A stretch of DNA of 59,239 nucleotides, from contig JAIPIB010000006.1 in the NCBI GenBank assembly GCA_021734905.1, positions 1-59,239 on the forward strand, given 5' to 3'. Origin of the DNA: Minisyncoccota bacterium. GTDB lineage: Bacteria > Patescibacteria > Paceibacteria > UBA9973 > UBA918. The notes beneath the pieces were generated by a model. That model worked only from the letters and a program-made list of their open reading frames with translations. It made no database searches and was not told where the DNA came from. Below, in pieces: positions 42,424-52,400 of this stretch. Within the stretch, counting starts at the first letter, position 1. Every line of letters begins with the position of its first letter. The translations under genes were made by a program, and so were the position numbers.

Positions 42424-43689
42424 TTATTGACGGATGGTAATTTGCTTGTCGCTAAGCACTAGTTTGCTCCTCAAATTACTCAGTAGCTCACGTTTCTCGT
42501 ACATTGGTCGCTTTCGTAGAATATGTTTAGCGTAGTTTCTGATATCTATTTCCTTCACTTTAATCTTGCTCGATTTTTCGCCAAGAACTGACTCTTGAAA
42601 TTCATTGTGAGATTGTATCTCAGCTTTGATGCGATCTTTCATACCTATCTCATCTAGTGATATGGTGTCGAGAATATTTGCTAGTTGCTCTATAAGGTCT
42701 TCTTCTCGAATGTATCCACAAGGACAGTGTTTATCGTTAAACTTCGTACATCCGTAGTACACGTAGCGGTTTTCTGTGCCATCCTTTAGTTTCTTAAACT
42801 TCTCGTCAGCAGTCACTCCCGAGCCGCATAGTCCGCAGGTAATCATCTTTGTAAAAGCGAACTCTTTGTTTAATTTTCGTACCGTATGATCGCTCGTCAG
42901 CTTACTCTGTACTTGATTGTATAAGTCTTTAGTGATGATTGGGTCATGTTTTCCTTTGTACCAGTTACCACTACCTTTCGGGTATTCAAACTCTCCGTAG
43001 TAGAAGGTGCTCTTTAGAATTATGTATACGTTACTCAGAGTAAGTGGTTTTCCATTCCGAGTCGTGAATCTGATGTCATCCTTTAGCCAGTGATATATTT
43101 TACGCCCCGACCAGCCGTTGTAGGCTACTTTCTCAAACATCTGCTTCACAGCCTCTGAGCGAATCTCATCCACTATCACTTCACACTTCTTATTCCTATC
43201 AGGATGATTCAGGTATCCAGTTGGAGCTACAGCAGGCCAGAGACCCATCTCACAACGTGCTCTGAGACCTCGCTTCACATTCACCATCTTATTGTCGTTC
43301 TCAAGCTTCGCTTGAGAACCGAGGATCATTAGGAGAAACTTCTCGTTTGGGTTATTGGTGAACTTCTGTCCGTACGTTCGTATCTCATGCAGTAGCTGTT
43401 GGTCCATCAGGTCAACAACCGCACCAAGGTCGCCCGCATTCCGCGATAAGCGGTCAGGTGCCCAGGTGAGTATTCCATTGAATTTACCTTGCTTAATTTC
43501 TGCAATGAGTTCGTTGTATATCGGTCTTTGGCCAACTTCTTTTGATGAATGAGACTCTCGCTTGATTTCAACTATTTCTAGCTGTTCTCGTTCGGCCAGC
43601 TCCAGCATCTCTTTTACCTGTGATTCGATTGATAAGGCTTGTTTGTCTTCTTGCTCCATTGATTTTCGAGCATAGAGGCAGTATTTCAT
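42424..43689 (-). CDS. Serine recombinase (zinc-ribbon type)
   Basis: A 421-residue large serine recombinase: MKYCLYARKSMEQEDKQ with nucleophile Ser10, WAPDRLSRNAGDLGAVVDL, a Recombinase domain (GYLNHPDRNKK) and a zinc ribbon (CGLCG and CTKFNDKHCPC). The frame is open to 43842, but MKYC is the typical start. Probably the integrase of the packaging/methylase element; it lies at one end of it. It is unlike the 11228 recombinase in detail. Confidence 0.9.
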   Translation of the reverse strand: MKYCLYARKSMEQEDKQALSIESQVKEMLELAEREQLEIVEIKRESHSSKEVGQRPIYNELIAEIKQGKFNGILTWAPDRLSRNAGDLGAVVDLMDQQLLHEIRTYGQKFTNNPNEKFLLMILGSQAKLENDNKMVNVKRGLRARCEMGLWPAVAPTGYLNHPDRNKKCEVIVDEIRSEAVKQMFEKVAYNGWSGRKIYHWLKDDIRFTTRNGKPLTLSNVYIILKSTFYYGEFEYPKGSGNWYKGKHDPIITKDLYNQVQSKLTSDHTVRKLNKEFAFTKMITCGLCGSGVTADEKFKKLKDGTENRYVYYGCTKFNDKHCPCGYIREEDLIEQLANILDTISLDEIGMKDRIKAEIQSHNEFQESVLGEKSSKIKVKEIDIRNYAKHILRKRPMYEKRELLSNLRSKLVLSDKQITIRQ

Positions 43690-43722
43690 CTGCACTGGCA
43701 GGGCAGGTGGTGCACCTCCTCT

Positions 43723-43745
43723 CGTCATCAGAGCGTTGCTTGCGT
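43723..43745 (+). repeat. 23-bp direct repeat A (att-like)
   Basis: Matches 48211-48233 at 21 of 23 positions, with core GCGTTGCTTGCGT. It lies 34 bp upstream of the recombinase start, where serine integrase attachment sites usually lie. Confidence 0.6.
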
Positions 43746-43811
43746 GTGTTTCCATACACTCTATCAATGACGCAACAGTCCCTATGAGTCTAGGGCGTCT
43801 GGAGTAGGTAA

Positions 43812-45284
43812 CTACAGTAAATCTGCCTTTCCAACACCCCAACTACCACCATTTGGGTTTTCTTCAATCGTCTTAATGATGAGCATTGCAAAAGCATCAG
43901 CTAAGTCGTCGTGTGTTTCTTTTCCAAAACCGAGAAGTTGTTCAATCAATTCTTCGCAACCTTTTTCTGGAAAGAATACGCGACTCTCTTTCATAAATGG
44001 TGTGGCAAAACGCAGTCGAGTGGTCTTGTCATTTCTTCCAGTTGATACACCAACCACGTCGTATCGCTGACTCTGAAATAGTTGAACTAGGGCTTTTTGA
44101 TAAGCTACTTCTTCTATGTAGAGTTTTACTCTTATGTGATTTCGTTTCTCAACAGCAACTAGTGATTTAATCAATTCAACTTGTACAGGGAAGGGCACTT
44201 TCTGATTAACTGGATTCGGCTGAATGTAGATTTCCATATTTTTACCGTAACCATAGACATGACCAACCACCATCGCAGTATAGTCTGCTGTTTCTTTCTC
44301 ACTGACCGCCAAATCAATACCGATAGAGACTCTACGCAACCCAGTTTTTGGTGGATGGGTGTAGTAATGTATCCAATCAGGTTTAACTACCTGCTCGTCA
44401 GTTGAGATAATTTTCAGCAGATATTCTCGGTGCCAAGCTATCTCGTCCATGGTTCGCTCACGCTCCGCTTCGACACTTTCCGCATCAGGGTATTTGTCAG
44501 GCCATAGTGAGTTACCCTGATCATCAACAATCGGGTATTCTCTGTATACAGGTTTAAGACTATTCATTTCTCCCGCGTCAATTTTCTTCTGTAGTCGTTT
44601 TAATACTGAATCTTCGTGCAGGAGATTGCCGACAGCAATTACTCTTGCTTTCTTTGAATCACCAGCTGGAATTAACTCACCAGTTAACCAGTTGAAGGCT
44701 TTATTTCTACCATCTCTTGTCTTTACCGAGTTCAAGTCTTCAATGTCATCTAAGATGATTAGATCAGGTCGATTTTGACCATGCCGAGCACCTCGGATAC
44801 TCTGTTCGACTGATGTGATCATAATTTTTACATTGAGTCGATTGATAATAAGTGCAGTAGCGTTACCGAGACTGTTGCGCTCTTCTTCGAATGGTCCAAG
44901 ATCCTCTCTGAGTAAGGCGTTGTTCAGTAGTTCTTTTTTGAGGTTGTTTAAGTACACGCGAGCTTTTTGTTCTGTTTGACCCGCAATAACGATAAATTTT
45001 CGTTGTTGCACGCCCAAAATTGCCCACAGTACATACGCAGTGGTAATGATGGTCGACTTGGCTGATCCTCGAAAGGCGACAATCACCGCCAGTCGAATTG
45101 CTTCGTCACTTAAAATTTCAAACAGTTCTTCATGAAAGACCGCTGTTTCATATTCCATGTAGTGATGAAAGTAGATTGGTATAAAGAATTCAAAACTGTT
45201 GCGTACTGTATTTTGACGCAGAGTCTTGTCTACCAATATCTGTTCAATTAGCTTTTCAGCTTTAGTTTTTCTTTTTCTTGCCAT
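43812..45284 (-). CDS. Phage terminase large subunit (TerL)
   Basis: The motor-nuclease that packages phage DNA. The 490 residues include Walker A FRGSAKST (71-78), Walker B LIILDD (175-180) with the catalytic Glu following, the coupling motif VIAVGN, and an RNase H-like nuclease with Asp324 in IGIDLAVSEKETADYT and a late Asp pair in THDDLADAF. It overlaps terS by 23 bp. No portal, protease or capsid gene follows, unlike a complete prophage. Confidence 0.9.
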   Translation of the reverse strand: MARKRKTKAEKLIEQILVDKTLRQNTVRNSFEFFIPIYFHHYMEYETAVFHEELFEILSDEAIRLAVIVAFRGSAKSTIITTAYVLWAILGVQQRKFIVIAGQTEQKARVYLNNLKKELLNNALLREDLGPFEEERNSLGNATALIINRLNVKIMITSVEQSIRGARHGQNRPDLIILDDIEDLNSVKTRDGRNKAFNWLTGELIPAGDSKKARVIAVGNLLHEDSVLKRLQKKIDAGEMNSLKPVYREYPIVDDQGNSLWPDKYPDAESVEAERERTMDEIAWHREYLLKIISTDEQVVKPDWIHYYTHPPKTGLRRVSIGIDLAVSEKETADYTAMVVGHVYGYGKNMEIYIQPNPVNQKVPFPVQVELIKSLVAVEKRNHIRVKLYIEEVAYQKALVQLFQSQRYDVVGVSTGRNDKTTRLRFATPFMKESRVFFPEKGCEELIEQLLGFGKETHDDLADAFAMLIIKTIEENPNGGSWGVGKADLL

Positions 45285-45684
45285 AGTGTCGTACTGATGA
45301 AAGTTTTAATGCTTCACGAATAAGTTTCTTCTGTTCTTTAGTAAGTGGCTTGTCGGTACTGACTGAGCCTGTGACCTCTAATTTGTTGCTGTAGCGTGGA
45401 TTGTGAGTCGATAGGTATAAACGAATAGCTTCATACTTTTTCTCCCCAATGAGAGCAAATAATTGATTCTCAGCAATGTCGGACATGAAAATCCGACCCT
45501 CATTAAGAGCTGACTCCATTTGTTCTTTAAATCCCTTACTCTGATCCCGCCAGCGGTAGACAGTAGCTCGACCCACGCCTACTTTCTGGCACGCTGTTTC
45601 AACCGTTGGAGTTCTCTTGAGCTGCTCAAGGAGAGCTTCTTTGAGTTTCTTTTGTCTCAGTTCAACAGTCTTATCCTTGCTCAT
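45262..45684 (-). CDS. Terminase small subunit-like HTH protein
   Basis: A 140-residue protein with an N-terminal HTH (TVETACQKVGVGRATVYRWR), a central helical part and a basic C-terminus ending GKKKKN. Directly upstream of and overlapping terL, it is the probable pac-site recogniser. It overlaps the methyltransferase upstream by 14 bp. Confidence 0.8.
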   Translation of the reverse strand: MSKDKTVELRQKKLKEALLEQLKRTPTVETACQKVGVGRATVYRWRDQSKGFKEQMESALNEGRIFMSDIAENQLFALIGEKKYEAIRLYLSTHNPRYSNKLEVTGSVSTDKPLTKEQKKLIREALKLSSVRHYGKKKKN

Positions 45685-46438
45685 ACGGCTTTGCTTTTAT
45701 GCCTGTTAATTTTTCGAACCGAGCAATAATTATGGAGCAGTATTCTGGATCAAGTTCCACTCCAATACAGTTTCGCTTTGTCTGCTCACACGCCAAAAGG
45801 GTAGTGCCAGAACCAAGAAAGCTATCGAATACTACGTCACCAATTCTTGTGCTGTTGAGCACAAGTCGACGAATGAGGTCGAGTGGTTTTGTGGTCGGAT
45901 GCATTTTGCTTTGATTTGGTTTTGGGCAGATTAGGACACTCTTGTCTTTTGCTTTCACAAATTCGTGTACGCCATACCATCCATACGCAATCAGCTCATG
46001 CTGTGGTGCGTAGTCCATACGACCAACAACGGCATGTGTTTTGACCCAGATAAGTAGTTGCCCAAACTTAATACCAACGTCCTGCATACCTTCACGTAGC
46101 GCAAAGACCATTTTGTCTGCGTTGAAGATGTAGAAGTTGTTTTTCCTTTCAAGGTGAGGCAGAATTGGTTCAAGCCACGCTTTCGTGAATTCTCGATATT
46201 CAGCGTCGCTTTGCAAATGGTCATTAGTAATTACTTTGTCTTTAGCGAGGTTCTGGAAACCACGCTTGCTTTCAGTAACCGCAACGCCGTACGGTGGGTC
46301 CAAAATAACCGCTTTAATCTTATGGATGCCAATAATTTTAGTGATTAGCTCACTATCCCTTGCGTCGCCACAAGCGAGGATGTGCTCGCCCAGCACAAAC
46401 ACGTCACCCAACTTAATTGAGTTTGATAACTGGTTCAT
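45671..46438 (-). CDS. DNA methyltransferase (N6-A/N4-C type)
   Basis: A 255-residue beta-class-like methylase: catalytic motif DPPYGVAV near residue 47 and the AdoMet motif VFDSFLGSGTTLLACEQ near the C-terminus, followed by GVELDPEYC. The order (DPPY before FxGxG) is that of the beta class. No cognate restriction gene is next to it, so it is probably a protective or regulatory phage methylase. Confidence 0.9.
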   Translation of the reverse strand: MNQLSNSIKLGDVFVLGEHILACGDARDSELITKIIGIHKIKAVILDPPYGVAVTESKRGFQNLAKDKVITNDHLQSDAEYREFTKAWLEPILPHLERKNNFYIFNADKMVFALREGMQDVGIKFGQLLIWVKTHAVVGRMDYAPQHELIAYGWYGVHEFVKAKDKSVLICPKPNQSKMHPTTKPLDLIRRLVLNSTRIGDVVFDSFLGSGTTLLACEQTKRNCIGVELDPEYCSIIIARFEKLTGIKAKPYEQG

Positions 46439-47693
46439 GAGAGATTTTCTTAAATCGGTTAATAATCACCTGACAAAATACAGGTTCAAGTTCGTTAAGA
46501 TACGCTGTTCGTTTTAGTTGTTCGCAGGCAGAAAGAATACTTCCTGAGCCTGCGGTAAGGTCGAGTACAATGTCACCTGGTTTCGTACAACGCCGTAGTG
46601 CTTTTTCATGCAGAGTCGGATTTTTCTGAGTTGGATGTTCATATTCGCTACCGGGAATACGCTTAACAAGCCAGATGTTAAAGAGGTCAAGAATGTCGTC
46701 AGTCAATCTATTACCAGTGGTCACTTCTTTATTCTGAATCTCATTTAGATTCTTGAGTGCAGTATTTAGATATGGCTTCCCGATAGTGCCGTAGACACAG
46801 AACTCCGTCACCTTATTGAAGGCAACGTTGGGAGTAGGGGAATGATTGTCTTTGATCCAAATACAGAGTCGTTTGGAATCTATATTAAGTTCTCGATAAA
46901 TTTGTTGGAATAACCAGACATATCGCTCGTCACACCAAAACATCACGTGCGCATCGGATTTTGCTACTGTCAGAGCATTTTTCATTACAGTACGCACAAA
47001 CTGCTCATAGTCAGCGTCAGTCTTGCTGTCATTTGTTTTTCCACCGTACGATGATGAATTACCGACTCCCTTGTCGTATGAGAGTCCGATGTTAAATGGC
47101 AAATCATCATTGATTAAATCAACCTGTTGTTCACCCATGAGATTTTTCACTGTCTCAGGGTTTGTAGCATCACCACAAAGTAGTCGGTGCCTACCAAGAG
47201 AGAAGTAGTCTCCAGCTTTGATATCAGTTTCTTGTGCCTCTTCTAACTCTTTAGCTTCATCAAATTCATCATCAACAATCTCAAGGTTGTCATCAAATAT
47301 ATTCGATAAGTCGATTGAATCAAAGCCAGATGTGAGGAGTTCTTCAAGATTGAATTCTGCCGCTAGTTTCTCAAAGTCCCATGATCCACCGCTTCGGTTC
47401 GAAGTGAGTAGGTAATCACGAAACTCGGCTTCTGTTAGTGGGCGATTCGGTACCCGTACTTCAATTAGCTCCTCCTCTCGTCCAAGTAGTGACAGAGCAA
47501 GGACACGTTGATTGCCTGCTACCAGAGTCCCATCTGTGTTCATACAAGGCAGTTCAGCTATATTGAACTTCTTTAGACTTCGTTTCAGTCCATCTAGTTG
47601 TGTGTCTGATAATTTACGAGGGTTTTTCTCGTATCTAATAAGGTCTTTTACTTTCCGACGTTCGGTACGCCAGACTAATTTTTGTTTAGCCAT
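46413..47693 (-). CDS. ParB-domain DNA methyltransferase
   Basis: A 426-residue fusion. The N-terminal ParB/sulfiredoxin-like domain (GTLVAGNQRVLAL) precedes a methylase with target-site motif NDDLPFNIGLSYD, where the usual DPPY reads DLPF, and AdoMet motif LDLTAGSGSILSACEQ. Such ParB-methylase fusions are frequent next to phage terminases. It is the first gene of the minus-strand operon and overlaps the second methylase by 26 bp. Confidence 0.88.
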   Translation of the reverse strand: MAKQKLVWRTERRKVKDLIRYEKNPRKLSDTQLDGLKRSLKKFNIAELPCMNTDGTLVAGNQRVLALSLLGREEELIEVRVPNRPLTEAEFRDYLLTSNRSGGSWDFEKLAAEFNLEELLTSGFDSIDLSNIFDDNLEIVDDEFDEAKELEEAQETDIKAGDYFSLGRHRLLCGDATNPETVKNLMGEQQVDLINDDLPFNIGLSYDKGVGNSSSYGGKTNDSKTDADYEQFVRTVMKNALTVAKSDAHVMFWCDERYVWLFQQIYRELNIDSKRLCIWIKDNHSPTPNVAFNKVTEFCVYGTIGKPYLNTALKNLNEIQNKEVTTGNRLTDDILDLFNIWLVKRIPGSEYEHPTQKNPTLHEKALRRCTKPGDIVLDLTAGSGSILSACEQLKRTAYLNELEPVFCQVIINRFKKISHEPVIKLN

Positions 47694-47724
47694 AATTAAT
47701 GGTTTAACTACTAATCAGTCCAAC

Positions 47725-47755
47725 AAAAACACCAACTCAAATGGTTGGTGTTTTT
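47725..47755. terminator. Hairpin at the head of the phage-like operon
   Basis: Perfect 12-bp arms AAAAACACCAAC / GTTGGTGTTTTT, 32 bp before the ParB-methylase start. It may terminate incoming transcription or act as a leader attenuator. Confidence 0.6.
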
Positions 47756-48323
47756 GCATCAATAAATAAGAAAAGAGATATTTAACGAATGCAACAAACA
47801 GCAACCAAATATGGTTGTATTTTGTTACCTTCGTCAAAGACCCCTTGATTAAGTACGGTTCTAACCGTCTTTCAGGCAATCTCCCCTGACTCATCAAATG
47901 CTCTCGCATTCGGTCGCTTCGTTTTGCTCAGCGCTAAAAGGAATATGTTCTTGATGAACTGTACTTACAAGGGTAGTACAGTTTAGAATATTTGCAAACC
48001 AGCTAAGGTGTGGATAACGCCATACATCTTAAATAGTGCAAGAGGTGTAAATGGAGGTAGCTACGCTTCGCAAGGCCTCAATACTAAGCTACAGTACTAG
48101 CCGATGACGGGATTTAACGGTATTATTCATCCACAACTGAATATCAGTCGACCTAACCCGACGAGTCTTCTCGGCGGTATGGTTGCAAAGCGCAAGCAAC
48201 ATAGAGAACCCGTCATTAGGGCGTTGCTTGCGTTACCAGGGGAAACCTTGGTAGAGGTTTCGGCCTTCCTAGTGGCGGGCTTTGTGTATCTGGATACAAA
48301 GCTCATAAATCGCAAGCAACATT
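47756..48323. other. Intergenic region with att-like repeats and hairpins
   Basis: A 568-bp stretch between divergent operons. It holds a small palindrome (CAACCA-AATA-TGGTTG), three copies of the decamer CGCAAGCAAC (two direct, near 48190 and 48310, and one inverted at 48221-48230), and a hairpin GCTTTGTGTATC / GATACAAAGC near 48278-48303. No convincing gene was found; an 86-codon frame at 48104 covers only these repeats. Confidence 0.5.
48211..48233 (+). repeat. 23-bp direct repeat B (att-like)
   Basis: Partner of 43723-43745 at 21 of 23 positions. The pair brackets terL, terS and both methylases, with the recombinase just outside. Confidence 0.6.
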
Positions 48324-49427
48324 ATGTCAATAATTATTTCGTCCAATGGCGAAAAGGCCACTAAGGTGGACAAGTCTCCCATTGAAAAAGAAGATTTCTT
48401 ACAACAATACATTTACGAAAATCCTGAGAGCATTCCACTCTACGAGATCAAAGAGGATATCCAACTTCTCATATTAGCTCGTGAATTTCCAACCAACAGT
48501 GGTCCAATTGACGCTATTGGTATCGATAAGTATGGAGATATCTATATCGTCGAAACAAAATTGTATGCCAATGCAGATAAGAGACGAGTTGTTGCTCAGT
48601 CACTCGACTACGGAGCTGCTCTCTGGAAACATGCCAATGACTTTAGTGAATTTATAGCTATTTTGGATGCGCATTGTCGTTCCGTATTCAAGCAATCACT
48701 TGAGGAGAAAATTGGAGTATTTTTTAATCTTGATACAGAAGAGGTTTCATCGGTCCTCAATCAGGTGCAGTCAAACCTTAACCAAGGGATTTTCCATTTT
48801 GTGGTTTTGATGGATAAGCTAGATGACCGTCTGAAAGACCTGATCTTGTATGTAAACCAGAATAGTCAATTTGATATCTATGCGGTTGAACTTGAGTACT
48901 ACAAACACCAAACGCAAGAAATCATCATCCCACGCCTCTTTGGCGCTGAAGTGAAAAAGGATATCAAGACCGTAAAGAGTGGTTCGAGTAGGCAATGGGA
49001 TTGGAGTTCGTTTAAGGACAAACTGCATGATTTAGATCCAGTAAACGTAACGGTGGCAAGACAGATACTAGACTGGATGGAAGCGAACGATATTCAAGTA
49101 TCATGGTCGAAGAGTCAAATTGGTTCTTTCATACCGCAGTTTAGATCTAGTAATGGCAAATACTTTTATCCATTTGCAATTTCTGGAGACGGAAGAATTA
49201 GTTGGAATGCACCTCATCAAGGAAACTATGCTCCGGTACCTTTTAACGATCCTGAACAAAGACGAGAGATATTAAAACAACTACATGGTATTAAATGTGC
49301 TCAAGTAGATATTGAAAACGTCGATGGCTATAACGGGTGCAGGATACCGTTAGAATGCCTCGCAAATGTGGAAGAATTAGGTAGATTCTTCAGTATTTGT
49401 ACTCACATTAAGCAAAATCTGGCTTAG
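48324..49427 (+). CDS. PD-(D/E)XK nuclease-like protein
   Basis: A 367-residue protein. The N-terminal domain has the restriction-endonuclease-like core GPIDAIGID ... IYIVETKLYANADKRR, with Asp and E-x-K in the right spacing, followed by QSLDYGAALWK as in DUF91/NucS-like proteins. The C-terminal half (about 230-367) is of unknown fold. Located first in a row with the type IIG enzyme; probably an accessory restriction or DNA-damage nuclease. Confidence 0.8.
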   Translation: MSIIISSNGEKATKVDKSPIEKEDFLQQYIYENPESIPLYEIKEDIQLLILAREFPTNSGPIDAIGIDKYGDIYIVETKLYANADKRRVVAQSLDYGAALWKHANDFSEFIAILDAHCRSVFKQSLEEKIGVFFNLDTEEVSSVLNQVQSNLNQGIFHFVVLMDKLDDRLKDLILYVNQNSQFDIYAVELEYYKHQTQEIIIPRLFGAEVKKDIKTVKSGSSRQWDWSSFKDKLHDLDPVNVTVARQILDWMEANDIQVSWSKSQIGSFIPQFRSSNGKYFYPFAISGDGRISWNAPHQGNYAPVPFNDPEQRREILKQLHGIKCAQVDIENVDGYNGCRIPLECLANVEELGRFFSICTHIKQNLA

Positions 49428-49473
49428 GGCTTGAATTGCACTTAATTTAAGTCGTATTTTCAACACAAAATGG

Positions 49474-49479
49474 TATTAT
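49474..49479 (+). promoter_or_regulatory. -10 box of the type IIG gene
   Basis: TATTAT, 9 nt before the ATG; leaderless-type spacing. Confidence 0.4.
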
Positions 49480-49488
49480 CTACTTATT

Positions 49489-52400
49489 ATGGCAAGTCTG
49501 TTTGGTAAACATCGATTGAAAGCTCTGGCTGAGACAGTTAATACGGCTGACGTTCAAGAATACATTGATCTTATTCAAACATGGCACAAAGATTATAAAG
49601 ACGGCAGTCTCAAGACAGACAAAGAAACCTCACGTGAACAGGCATACAATCAGGACTTTTTTATAAAGATTCTTGGTTACAAAGAAAAACCATCCAATCC
49701 ATACAGCCTCGAACCTAAAGCAACAACCGAGAAGGGTCAGTTGCCCGATGCTGTCCTCAGTTACTCTGATCCTGAGCAGGATATCAAGAATATTGCTGCG
49801 GTCGTTGAGCTGAAAGGTGCAAGTGTTGATCTTGACCGACCCCAGCGACGTGAGGGTAACATGAGCCCTGTTCAGCAAGGATTTAAATACAAAGCCCAGT
49901 ACCGTAATTGTCCGTTTGTTGTTGTAAGTAACTTTTGGGAGTTTCGTTTATATCGAGACAATCTTCTTGATTACGAGGTTTGGAATTTAGATGACCTCGT
50001 TAATCCTGATAACGACTACTTTTTATTTAAGACCTGGTTTGCACTTTTAAAGTTTGAAAACTTTACGTCAGCTTCCGGTCCTAGCAAGACCGAAGAGCTC
50101 TTGACTGATATACGCGTTGAGCAAGAGGAGATTGGGAAGAAGTTCTACAAGATTTATCGAGAAGCACGCTTAGAGCTATTGCGTGATATTTATCGCAACA
50201 ATCCATTGGTGAAGGATAATATTGATCTGGGGATTGAGAAGGCGCAAAAAATCATCGATCGAATTGTATTCACTTGTTTCGCTGAAGACACAGGGTTGTT
50301 GCCTGACAATACTCTCCATCGTGTACTGAAAGCTGCTGAAGGCTCCGCTTTCGGTGGTTCACTTTGGAATACACTTAAGGGCTTCTTTGAAGCAATTGAT
50401 GTAGGTAGTACGAAGTTGGAGATTCCAGACGGCTATAACGGTGGATTGTTCAAACATGACCCCGACTTAAATAATCTAAAGATTAGTGATAATCCTCTAA
50501 AGACAGTAATTTCTCTAGGTTCATATAATTTTGGAGAGGATCTTAGTGTCACTATTCTCGGACATATCTTTGAGCAGTCAATTAGCGATCTTGAGGAGAT
50601 TAAGAGTAAGGTTAATGAGAGCCAGAACCTTGAAGCCATTGCTCACAGTCGTAGGAAAAAGGACGGAATTTTTTACACGCCAGATTATATTGTTCGGTAC
50701 ATAGTTGATAACTCATTAGGGTTATATCTACGTGAACATGAAGAAAAATTCAAAGAGGAATTTAAGCTCAAAGGAGACATCAATGACGAAAATTACGAAA
50801 AACGTGAGCGTCAGGTTTATGAAAAGTACCAAAAGTTTTTGGAAGGAGTAAAAGTGCTCGATCCTGCTTGTGGAAGTGGGGCGTTTCTGGTGTATGTGTT
50901 CGATTACTTAATGGCAGAAAATAAAAGAGTCGCTAACATTCTTGGTAGTGGCTTGTTTAGTACCGATCAATACATTCGCTCGATTCTCAAGAATAATATC
51001 TACGGGGTTGATTTAAATGAAGAGTCTGTAGAGATTACTAAACTCAGTCTCTGGCTTAAGTCAGCCGAGAAAGGTAAAAAGCTAACCTCTCTCGATAAGA
51101 ACATAAAGTGTGGTAACAGCCTAATTGATAATCCAGAAGTAGCAGGAGACAAGGCATTTAATTGGAATAAAGAATTCCCCGACATCATGCAGAGCGGTGG
51201 CTTTGATGTGATTGTTGGAAATCCACCATATGTAAGATTGCAAGGTATTAGATCAGGTAGTGATGCTGATGTTGATTACTATGAACAACAATACGACACT
51301 GCAAGAGGTAGATTCGATCTGTACGTTTTGTTTATAGAAAAAGCAATGCAACTGTTATCTGATCAAGGAAAGGTGTCGTATATTCTGCCCCATAAATTTT
51401 TAGGTTCTAAATTTGGTGAAGCAACTCGTCAATTTCTAACAAAGAATAATTATGTAGAAAAAATAGTTCATTTTGGTTCTCATAAGATATTTACTGATGC
51501 CTCCACTTACACTTGCATTTTACTTCTTTCTAATAAGAACAATGTCGTAGCATACAAAAGCTCGTCACCCGACTCATTACTTGATGATTCAAGTTTTATA
51601 AATGTTCCATATGGCAATCTTAATGAAGAAGGTTGGGTATTTACGGACGAAGACAGTAGCTTACTGTTGGATAAAGTTAAATCTCAACCAGTAAAGCTAA
51701 AAGATGCTTTTGATAAGATTTCTCGAGGAGTGGTGACTGGTGCTGACAGTATCTTCATACTCACAGGTAGAATTGAAGGGAATCAATTCAAGGGTTACTC
51801 AAAAGAATTAGAATCTGAAGTTATTTTGGAATCAGATGTAGTTCAGCCACTTTTAATGGGTGGTTCTGTTGGTAGGTATACGGTTTACGATAGAGATCTC
51901 TTTATCCTATATCCACATAAAATTGATGATCACGGTAAGACTATTTCTTTTTCGGAGAGTGAATTATCAAATCGTTATCCTAAAGCATTTGAGTACTTAT
52001 CATTATTTAAAAATGTACTTGTCGATAAAAAAGTAAAGTATAAAACCAATCCTGAGCTCTGGTTTTCACTACATAACTCAAGAGAAATTGGTGTCTTTAA
52101 AAATCGAAAAATCATTACTCCTTACCTAGCGTTAAGCCCTAACATGTTGATTGATGATGAGGAATTCTGTACTAATGACAAGTGTACCAATCTTGTGTTT
52201 AAAGATAGTGACAATGTAAATTTACAAAATACTTATTTTGCTATTTTGAACTCTAAACTTACTGCTTATTACATAAGTAAGATAAGTTCAGAATTTTCTG
52301 GAGGATATTTTGCTTATACAAACGTATATCTTGAGCCGTTCAGTTTCCCTAAAATGCAAGATGAAACTATTGATCTTTTTTCTTCTAAGGTTGAAAAAAT

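Noticed and set aside
43812..47693. Complete prophage
   Set aside because: Portal, capsid, tail and lysis genes are absent on both sides, so only a packaging/methylase module can be claimed.
48104..48364. 86-codon frame between the two island operons
   Set aside because: It consists of att-like repeats and a hairpin and overlaps the start of the nuclease gene.
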